Shown piece after piece: positions 24,701 to 36,700 of a stretch of 64,000 nt of DNA. Made by a program: the position numbers and the translations under genes. The notes beneath the pieces are model-generated. The model searched no databases. It worked only from the letters and a program-made list of their open reading frames with translations, and was not told where the DNA came from. How positions within the stretch are numbered: position 1 is the first letter of the stretch; each line of letters starts with the position of its first letter. Source of the stretch: Colias croceus (taxonomy: Eukaryota; Arthropoda; Insecta; Lepidoptera; Pieridae). Location: assembly GCF_905220415.1 (NCBI RefSeq), contig NC_059558.1, positions 1,314,501-1,378,500 of the forward strand, given 5' to 3'.

Positions 24701-27700
24701 GTTTTCATAATGCAGGGCCATAGTTTTATTGGAAACGTTCAATTGCAAAGGAAAATGTGCTTTCACATTTGTAATAAGGCTCGATGTATGTTGTTTTTTA
24801 TTTCCAGCCGTTGCCTGCGATGCTAAAGAGCCCTTTTGAGCTAAATCGTGAATGCTTGCCTTTGAGGGATCATATTAACGACGATTTAAAGAACCATCAC
24901 CGTTTCGCAAAATACCTAACATCCATAATCACTTTGTGCTAAGAATGTTTAAGAGAGATCGAAAAGGACCCAATGTCCTGACCTGTGTCATCGATCTTTC
25001 GCTTTCCTATGTTCGCTTTCTCATTTGGAAACCAGCGATGTATGACGGCTGGGTTATTATTATATAAATCGATTAGCGTTATGACTTTACGTTCCGATGT
25101 ACTCATTCCGTGAAACGTATGTTTGTTCACAATATATTTCGGAATACATGAATGACGCTAAGTTATATTGATGTCGGTTATAAGGCGGAATCTCGCGGTG
25201 CAAACATTCACAATATCAAATGGTAAAACATTTTCTCCGAACACAAATACAAAGGTAGTATTTATAAATTCATTATCGTCTTTTAAATAAGCGTCTCGAT
25301 GAGAACTTATTTCATTTGTTGTCGCATTTTCTGTTGTTTATTTTTTATGTTTGATATTATGATAGAACAAATGAAATAAGACCTCTCTTTGAATTAAGTA
25401 CAATGTTATCGTTAAAAATCTCATCTAAATGTACATTTACTATCTTACGTTACTTTACAAACAACTTGAGTTTCAGATATCTCCTGAGGTATTTCTTTTC
25501 TTTTTTATGCTCTTAACATTTAACTCTAATACAAAGTTATTAATAAAACTGAAGATGTTGATACCATTACTATGCTCTTACTGATTGCAAATGTCGAAAT
25601 GTTTTTGCTAACCTTTAATTTTGGCATTTGCAATTGTGTTCACAGCTTGCATGCCACGCTTCCTTGCACTTTTGTTATTTACTGATGCACAAATACATTT
25701 TGTGTTTTTCTACCATCACGCTCTTTGTATATTGGATGTCGTGTCGCATTTGTTCTAGGCATCGTTTCTACTGTGTAGTTGTGCTTGTAGTTAAGGCTTC
25801 TTGGGTACTAGACTATAACGTCTTCGACTTGAACATTCAAAAGCGCTCATCGTATATACCACTGTTTGTATTTCGCACCTTTTAGATTTACAGTGACTGA
25901 CTGCACTGCAAACTAGTTAGATGCATTATGTACAAACGCATCGTAGATAGTGTAATTATGACGCTATGGGCATGTTAATAAAGCCCATTTTACAATGACT
26001 TATTTAGATTGTTATTAACACGTTTGTATCAAATGTAGCAAGCAGTCGAAGAGAAGTACAGACTTTGCGATGAGACTCTATCAAAATTGTTGGAATGGAT
26101 CGCGGTTGTGGAAGAGAGGCTGGCTAACCAAGAAGCTGTTAAGGAAGATATGGATGAACTACGAAACCAGATCAATATACTGAAGGTATGGCTAAGCTTA
26201 ATAAATTTTCTTTTGCTACATTCACGGTACTTAACCGCCAATCCTTTTAAGTAAAGATGGCTTATGCCAATAAAATTGAATTCTGCTACCTTTTTTTCTT
26301 TTACATTTTGTTTCTTACCTTATATCTTAATTGCAGTTAATAAAGGATGACCTAGAGAGCCACCAGCGCCAAGTGTCCGCGTGCGCCGACCAGGCCAAGC
26401 AGCTGCTCGTCTCCGGCAGTGATGTGTTGGCGCCTCATGAGGTAAGAGATGATTTTAGATACATAATCCTTGGCTAGAGTTAATAGAAATTGTAATTTGT
26501 AAAAGATAAGTTTAGCTTGGTTTTAGAAATGATATCGTATTTAAATTGATGATTGATTGTCGTTGAAATATTTGTTTATTGAAAAAAATATTTTGTAACG
26601 ATCACAAAATAAAATTGGTGCCCTATTGTTTTATATGAAATTCATACTATTAAACTTAAAAAACGTATTTTTTACTTATTCATAGGTGGCAGCACTGGAA
26701 CGCGGTGTGAGACAGCTCAAGCAGCGCTGCGACAGGTGCACAGAGAAGTGCGATAAGATGCTCAGACGACTTGTCGTCGCTAGAGATGAACTTGGCAAAT
26801 TCACGTAAGTTAATTTGTAACTTATCTTGACTTTGGTATAAATCATACAGGAAGTATTCCATTAGCAGAATTTCTTCTTTAACTCAACTTCTATCATTAC
26901 CAATACAACCAAAAATTTCCACTAAATGATTTGCACTCTTCACTTAAATGATAATAAATAACTTCCAGGAACGAATTAAACGCCTTCAACACCTGGATGG
27001 ACGGTGCGTTCCGTACACTAGAAGATAAAGAAGTGGCTCTCTCTAAAGTGGACAATATTTCCGGAGAAAGTAACGATGTACGGGAATTCGTGTCTGATGT
27101 TATCGCGCACCAAGCGGACCTGCGGTTCATAACTATGGCCGCGCAGAAGTTCGTCGATGAGAGCAAGGTATGAGTAAAACTAGATTAAAGGCTAGGTTTA
27201 CAAGAAGTAGATATGCCAGAGTATATGAAAGACCAGATTAACCAAATTCTGAAGATCTTGGATAGGATTATTTGTCATTTATATCTGGCAGACAAGATAA
27301 CATATTCTGATGTTGTGAAATTGATGTAATATTAATGTTTTTTACATATCGGAGAAGTAGTAGTAACAAGGTTATTTCTATTCCATCAATAAAGTGAACT
27401 TTTACTTTATTAATGGAATAAAAATAACCGTGTTACAAATACGCACATGTTATAAATTAAGAAAAATTTTCCAGAGATAAGTATAGATTGGGCTATTAAT
27501 TATTGAATTATAAATAAATAGCACTGGACATTATTAAATTTGGTGTTGTTTAAACTTGGTGGGACGTTTTCGAATTACTTATTACAAAATAGAAGTTTGA
27601 CGTTGATTTGTAAACATCATTCCTTATGATCTTTACATATATTTTTTTGGCGAACTGTTGAGCTTTTTCATTTAAACGTAAACTATAAAATGACTGATTT

Positions 27701-30700
27701 GTCCGTGTTCTATACAGGAATTCCTATCAATCCTGAACGAATACCGAACATCTCTGCCCACCCGTCTTGCGCACGTAAGCGCTGGCGGTGAAGGCGCAGT
27801 TCGGGAACGGGCTGGACTTGCTAGACGCAGACACGCGGAGTTGGCTGCACGAGCACAACGATTGTTGGATAGACTCAGAGCTGCAAGTGAGGGGGCTGCT
27901 AGGTACTCGGATGCGTTGCAGAGGGCACAAAGATGGATGCATTCGGTGAGTCGGGGTAAAATAGTGGAGGGGGGAGGGGGAAGAGGGAGGGAAAGTATGT
28001 TCGGTGAGTGGGAGGGAAAGGGGGGTAAAAGTATGGGATGGTATGAATGTGCGTTTGAATGATGATTTGCTGAAGTATTAAATGATATGAGTGCACGTTT
28101 TGAGTGGTGGTGTATGGAAGAGTGTGTACAGCTAGAAGAAACGCAGTTAGCTGCGCGTGCGCAACGATTGAAAAAAAAAGAAAGATATGTACTTGACTAT
28201 GATGGAATATTTAAAAGACAACCATTTATTTTAATAAATTTATTTATTTCTACTTCTGATGCAATATTGACACTAAACCAAAGTCAAAATTCACATATTT
28301 TACGTCCAATTGTATGCATATAAACATTATAACTATGTATAATATATTCACATTCTAACAGTTGGAGCCGCAAATCCGCACAGTACTATCCGAAGCGGTG
28401 GCTGGAGACCCGCGCTCTGTTGAAACACAACTGTCCAGAGCGAAGACGTTACACAGCGAGATATTATCGCAGGGCAGACTCGTTGATAACGCTAAAGATG
28501 TAAGTTGGAATTGTAGTAAACACTTTTACACACACATAATTATGTTGGAATAATAACAATGGAAAATTTATTAGTACACACACATTCAAATATACACACA
28601 ACTACAAAGCATTATGCATGTAATGTAAAGATACATTTCCACACACACACACACACACACACTTTCTATTTTGAGAACTGTAACTATAAAACTTCTATAA
28701 AATGCTCATTTATACATTTTTAAAATTTAGATATCATTCAGATTTGTACTATGAAAAATATTTAAAATAATTCCTATAGCATTACTAGCTTTCCGCCCGC
28801 GGCTTCGCCCGCGTTTTCAAAGAAAAACCCGCATAGTTCCCGTTCCCGAGGGATTTCCGGGATAAAACCTATCCTATCTCTCAAGTTGGATCGAACTGCA
28901 CATGGTGTGCGAATTTTATTATAATCGGTTAAGTGGTTTAGGAGTCCATTGAGGACAAACATTGTGACACGAGATTTATATATATTAAGATATATATATT
29001 AAGATGACCTGTAAAAACATGTGATATCTATGAATAATTAAATTAATAAAAATTCCTGACTATACTTAATTTACCCTAATTTATGCCCTAATCTTGTTTC
29101 CAGGCCTGCGACCAGCTAGTAAAATCGCTAGAAGGCAACCTGACACCATCAGAAATACGTCAACTAGAAGTGCCCGTCATCGAGTTACAGGAACGTTACG
29201 GGGAGATCAGTGAAGCGATAGCGGGCAAGTGTGGGGAGTTGGAAGCTGCGTTGTTGCACTGCCAGGGGCTACAAGATGCAGCTGAGACTCAGGCCAATTG
29301 GTTGGCGCAAGCTGAGAATAATTATAAGTGAGTAGACATAGTAGTAAATGATAGCCCATTGAGCTCCAAGCGGCCCGATCGGGCCCAGAGACACAATAGA
29401 AAATCTATTGTGTCTGTGGTTCCGGGACCTGAGTTAACAATGTTATGACGATTCAAAAGTGCTTTCATAAGAAGTCTTATGAAATAAATAAATGGTTAAC
29501 CCCCCCCCCCCCCCATTTTTTACATTTTAATCGTTTACCCGAAGAATTTGGCAAAGCAAAAAAAAAATGTCAAATAGTTATGAAACTAATATGTTTCGGC
29601 TAGGTAAAGTTTTTTTTTTTTTTTTACACCAAATGAGCTATACTTTCACCCTTTTTAAAACTATTACACGTATTAAATACATGTTCTACAATAAATGTAC
29701 CATTTTCCAGGAGTCAACAGTCAAAACCCGCGTCTCTAATTCGCGAGCGTTTAGACGAGCAAATCCGGGAACATCGCATGGTGCAAGGGGAAGTAGAAGC
29801 TAGACGAGCTGCTTTAGCGCAATTACCGGCTGCAGCTAGAGAAGCTGCTAGAACTCCTTCTAACGCTAGAATAGCTAATAAGCTGGAGCAACGCGCTCAA
29901 GACTTGTATACTAGGTGAGTTTAACACAAGGTTTAAAAGATAATAGACAATTAAAAAGGTATACTAGGTGAGAAAACCAGGTTTAAAAGATAGTAGAAAT
30001 TAAAAAAAAAAAGTTTGTGTCGAGCACACGTGTCAGGAGTGAAACTTCTTTGGTAAGAATCAAAGATAGCAAAATCGTCGCCGTACGTCACGTGACGGTA
30101 TTGTCATGAGACCTTGATATTTTACTCTCAACGTGCATAAAGACATTTCACTTCAATAAATGCAAATTGAAGAAGATTCTTGAAATTTCCAAGATTTAGT
30201 TTACCATTATATTTATATTGGCTAAAAAAATGACATGCATAAGGCCAAATATGGTCGGGTTTAATTTAATATGACTTAAATTGCGAAGAATATAATTATT
30301 TCTTTTTATTATCTTACAGATACGAGAAGCTCGTCGAACGCGTGACCCACCGCGGTCAGTTCTTAGACGAGGTGATGTCAGAATTGACCCAATGGACCAA
30401 CCAAGCGGCTAAACTTGATACTGCCCATGCGCAGTTGGTTGAAATGTCAGATGGAAGGGAATTAGCGCGTCTGTCGCAGGCGGAGCTCGCCGCACGACTG
30501 AGCGATTTGGCGCACGCTAGGTGATTATATTGATTTTAAATTTGAAACTACCCGCATTAACAATTTATTGTTTTTTTTTTTCGATATGCGTAAATGTATC
30601 ATTTTGACGTAGAAATTGACTAAACAACTAACTTTGCTAAAACATAACGTCAATTCATGTCACCATGTTTTCCAACCCAAACATGTTTTCTTTCTTTTTC

Positions 30701-33700
30701 GTCTTCATCAAAGAAATAAACATTTTAAATACAGTCATATAAGGAATATATAGCATATTTTACTTTTATTGATTCACTAACACAGGAATTAAAAAAATAT
30801 ATTTTCTAATAATTTATAATATATTATTGTCCAGAGACAAGAACATGCCGCTAGTAGAGGAATGCCTTCGCGCCGGTCGACAGTTGGTCGCCAAGAAGGA
30901 TGTCACAGACACGCACGTAGTTAGGGACAAGTTGAAGGTAAGATTGAAAAATTGTTTAAATGTATAGGAAATTAGAGTTTTTGGGGTGTATAGGTTTGTT
31001 AATTATTTCTTGTAAAAGTAATTTGGTATTTAGAATGGGTAATGGGGATATAATATATTTGTAAGTGGTTTTAGTGAGATGGTTATGACGAGTTAAAAAT
31101 TTGCATGCAAAAAATGTATCGACACCACCCTTTATAGTATATTATTAGTTCGAATTTCACTTAGCTTTGTTTGATGCTTAATTGTTATTTTACAATTTTT
31201 TTAAAAAATAATCTACAATTAATAGTCACAGTTAAATATCATTTATACAATTCATTTTTACAGGCCATAGAGAACCAATGGCGTGACTTCAACACAAGTC
31301 TGGAAGAGAAACAAAAACTGTCCAAGCAAAAGAGCGATCAATTGAACCAATACGAAACTCTGCGCTCACAGGTATGTTTTTTTTTAATCTTAAATTGATG
31401 AATAGAACTGCTGAACTGAGGTGGCTCAAATGATAGACACGGGTTCAATCCCGCTCAAAATTTAAATGAATGAACTATAAATTCTTTATTGCACACTAAA
31501 TACAAAATAACAAAATTTATGTTTAAAAAACCTTTCCAGTTTATTTTCTGTAAATTTACTGATAATTTTACCTCTAAGCATTAGTATTTATTAGCTAATG
31601 TTTGTGGGGTTTGTGTTTGTCAAACTTTTTCACTTAATAGAGCCTTGCGAAAAAGTCTTACTAATTATTTTTAGTTTTCAGTTTCGAACCCAGTGTTATA
31701 ATTCTCATGAACCAATTTACTAAATGTCTATTTTCCTAATTTATTCTAAACCACAAATCGTTTCCAGGTCCTAGAATGGCTCCAAAGCATGGAGACCCGC
31801 GTGGCCCACCTACGACCGGTCGCGGTCGACTTGGACGTGATCAAACAGCAAATGGACGAAATACGACCAATCGCTAAGGATTATAGGGACTTCTCTATTA
31901 CTGTTGATAAGGTAAAATCAAACATTTATTTATTCAATTAGACTTCTTCTAGAAGCACTTTTGAATCGTCATTACATATTTTAACATTTACCACCGATTC
32001 GGAAATCAGTATCTATGGAGAAGAACCGGCAAGAAACTCTACCTATATATTTGCTCAATTGTAATGATAAAGATTTGTGGAATTTGTATGGAAATGTAGA
32101 TTTTTTTTTAATTAGGGTAGTTGGTGATTTGGTTATATTGTTCTATCTAGTTATAATTTTCATTGCATTTTTTTGCATAATTTCAATACATTAGCATATA
32201 TCTAACTCGGTTTAATTTTCCGCTTCTTGCTAATAATGCAAGGGTACCCGTATTATTCAGTCCAATTTGACCAAACTATAAAATATATAAAATATAAAAT
32301 AATTAAGATTTTCGTTTTTTTCTCTGAAAAGATCCATCTCTTAAAACAGTATTTGGTTGATTATTTAAAAACCCAGTATAAATAGCTAATGCTTTCTTTC
32401 TCAGTTGAACGAAGCAGGCGCAGTCTACGAGGCATTGTCTCGCGGTGAAAGAGCAGAATCTCCGCGTCGCAGACACGTCTACAGCCCTACAAAGCGGCAT
32501 ACACCTAGTGAGTATTAGAATTAATATATTTTTATTATTATTCTTATTTTATTTAGTAGTAAAACGTACGTCGTGGAAGAGATAACAAACAATAAATTAA
32601 AAGCATTCGTTAATCTTTTTGTCATGTAACATTAGAAAGTGATATAAACTACGGTTAAAGTAGTATAGTAGTAGTAACTAAAGGTTAAATGTAGATAACA
32701 TAACTGTTTAAATTTGTTATATGATATTGTGAACAACAAGTTTGACTATTCCACAGCGTTGGAAAATATAAAGTATCTTGTACCCACACAGCGTACTCGC
32801 CACACACGCCTATTCCACGTGCCGGCTACATCAACTAATTATCTAAAAATGTCACCGTTCTACAGGCTCCCAGACATTTATAATAAAAAATTCTCTTCTG
32901 TGGATCCCTTCTATTTGTCACGTACTAGTTTTAAAAAGCAAATCTTACAATTAATCAATACAGAAGCTCAGCTCACATAATAATATAATAAATTAGCATT
33001 TTACACTCACTGCTATTACACTCACACATTCTCATACATGCACTTTCACACACACACTCACACACACAATCACATCCTACTTACCAGGTCTTACTTAATA
33101 TTACATTAAATTGGTTTTAATTTATTATGAATTTGTAGATTTATAACATTTTCTTTCTTTATAAATACTTATTGGGCTTGATCAATGCTTACCTTCAAAA
33201 AATTAAAATCCCTTCTCTGTAAGTAATATCATATTTTGTAAAATTCTTATATTAGTCTTTGTTCACATACGTATATTATTTCACTACCTATTGGTTATAC
33301 CTTTTAATTGGCGTAGCTTAGTATTTATTCATCTCAAAAATTGTATCACTAGCTGTAAGGTACCTTATTATAAATAAATAAATAAATAAATATACACGTA
33401 CATAATACATACACATTACACACACACACGCATGTACGCACGCGTGTGCGTACATTCACACGTACGCACACGCATATACATTATTCTTTCATTTTCTTGC
33501 CATTTGATTACTTTTCATATTAACTACATATACAGTAAATTACTTCACACTGGGGAAAAAAATGCCTCGACGCAGTGTCACCAATATACGTCCAAAATTA
33601 AGTATAAAACTCAATATGGCGTCTAAAATGTAGTTTTTAACTTATTTTCTCTCCCCAGGCCGCACCCTGGACACGCGATCCCCGTCCCCGGGCAAGGGTG

Positions 33701-36700
33701 GAGTGGTGAGTCCCGCGTCAGCTCACTCTGCGTCAAGTGGGTTCTCATCCAGACGGTCAAGCCAGGATGGGTTCCATCTTGAAGGTATGTAGTTTTATGG
33801 TGATCGTAGTTATTTTAAAATTTATGATGTTATTTGTATTAAGGCAACGGTCGATGTAGTGTAAGATTTTTGATTGATTGTAATATTAAAGCTTCTTTAA
33901 AATCACTTACGAGTAAGTATTGGAATAAGTTATTCAATGCTATTTTACTTGTATGAAGTTAACTTAGTGTATAATGAATTACTGTGATTACTTTAACTGC
34001 TTCACTTGCAGCTGTACTGCCATAAAAATATACATATAAATTCTCTAATCAGTTTAAAATCAATAAGTTCACCAAATTGCATCCTAATCCGTTATATAGC
34101 TTTATTATGCGACGAAATAAACAGCTAATATCTTCACGTCAATTCACAGCAAAAATTTTGACATTTATTTTCAACTTTTAATAATATAATTATTCATTTT
34201 CTTGTAGATCTATCACCAGTACAACAACAAATATCGGAAATAAACAACCGCTACGAGTTGATCGGAGCCAAACTGTCAGACAGACAGAATGAACTCGACG
34301 CCATGAGAGAAGAGGTTAAGAAGCATCTGGATAGCTTCAGGACGTTGAATAACTTCTTAGATAAGGTATTATATATATTTATTTTTCTTTATTTAGGTTA
34401 AAAAACGATTATACATTAAAAACAGACATACATTAATTTAGAATAAGTAAATTGTATAAATTCGATATAAATTTCTATCTAAAACTATGTGGGGTGTCAC
34501 AAGGTACCGCTTTTGGTCCGTTACTGTTTGTTAGCTATATAAATGACTATGTTGTAAAATTTGTTGGACGAGTAGATTGTAGTTGTAACAAATATTGTCT
34601 TAATTAATTATGTGATTGAATTTTATGTACAGTTGAAGATAGTAAAATGATAGATGCTATAATATAAATGTATTATTGTTAACTAACTTTGTATTTATAA
34701 CAGATGTTATGAAGAAATATGAAAAAAGTATTGTAATAGGAACAATATACACAATTAATGAAACAAATATTAAACCTACTAATATTAGATTATATTTTTT
34801 AATTATCAGGTGCAAAGGCAATTGCCTAAAGAATCTGTGCCCAGTACAAAGGAGGAAGCTGATAAAATTATCAAACAATCACGTGCCGTTCTCGAAGAGA
34901 TGTATGAGAAACAGAGCATTCTTGATTCTACCAAGACCCAGGTAAGAATTATGAACTAAATGTTGCACTAGTAGTTTTATTTTATAGTGACAATGTGACG
35001 GTTTTTATAAAATGTATTCTAAGAAAATTACAGCTTTACACTTTAAACGAAAAATATAACTTTATATATAACATTTATTTTAAATACATAAATTCTCCAA
35101 AATTATAATCATTGAAGGTTAAACAATGACAACATGTCAGAAGTGAAACTTCTTTGGCAAGTTAAATATACCAAAATCGTCGCCTTACTCCATGAAGTGA
35201 CAGTTTAAAAGCTTACTCTCAACGCGCCTGAAAAAGTTTCATTTCAAAAATGTGTAGTATCTTGAATCTAATGTATTATATTTCAATTCAATGATTCTTT
35301 TAAACTCAATCAGGTGCGTGAATTGTTGAAACGCAAGCAAAGTGTGCAAGGCGCTGACCGGCTTCAAGACGAAGTGACCGATGTTGCTTCACGATGGAAG
35401 GCTCTGCATGATGCTTTTAAGGAGAAGTAAGTGTATCATTTATATTTTAAGTGTTTGTCTAGCGTATATGTGCTCTTATATTGATTTTAATTATTAGTAT
35501 ATTAGCAAAATAATCAAATAAGGCGGCAATGACTCGGAGACAAGAAATGGAACATCATAGATAAAAATACATTTAAATGAGTATAATCGCAAAAAATTGA
35601 TCAGGAAAGAAAATCATTATAAGTGAAATAAATGTCCAAGATTTTTTTTTTCATAATTCATTGACATGCTAACTTGAATAATTGACCTAATCCTTTACAG
35701 CAATTGATAACGATTTTTAAAATAATAAGATGAAATATACTTACAGTGCTTCTTATTTTTGATGTTATTGTATATTTTTGTTAATACACCATCATTTTGT
35801 TACGTATCACCTTCCCAAATAAAAAATAAACGTCAAGAACAAATAATTAACATAAAAGCAATTCCAGGATCCAACTCATGGAAGAAATGAAGGAACTATT
35901 GGACACACACAGCAGTTTATCCCTATGGCTCAGTGCTAAAGAGCGCATGATGGGTGCACTCGGACCGATCTCCTCGGATTCGAGGATGGTGCAAACACAA
36001 GTGCAACAGGTGAGATTTGATTAATTAGTTGAAGATTGTATTAAAATTGTTTGTTTTGGTAATTGGAAACAAATGTTGTTCGTGGTGAAATTATGTTAAA
36101 CCAGTTTGACAACTTTATAAAATCTTAAATTTATATAATAAACATTATTATGTTGCTTTTGTTATATTCGATATCTAAATTTACGCACAAAATTATTCAA
36201 ATGCCTTAATAATTGCTTAAAAAGGACAGCATTAGCTGATCCTGCTGCATTTTGTCATTGATTTTCTTGTTAAAGTTTTTCTTTATTCTTCTTTTGATAT
36301 TTTTTTTTTACAATTCGGCAATTTGGCATCTTTCCCAGATGCATGCACTCCTTTATTTTGTTTGGCATGGCAAAAAATTGATGATTTATCTTTTCCCCTG
36401 TCCAGGTGCAAGTACTCCGCGAAGAATTCCGCGGTCAGCAACCGCAGCTTTCCCATTTACAAGATGTCGCTAGTTCTGCGTTACAGAAGTTGCCCCACGA
36501 TGACCCTGATGTCAGGAAACTGGCCCAGAAGGTCCAGGACCTGCAGGATAGGTGGAATGACCTGTTGAATAAGTGAGTTGACTGTTTACAAGTTTAGGAG
36601 ATAAAAATTGGTTGGATTGGGTGTAGAGTTAAAGGAAAAATATATATACTTATAGGTCTATAGATAGAGGTATATTTATTTAGCACCAAATAAGTTAATG

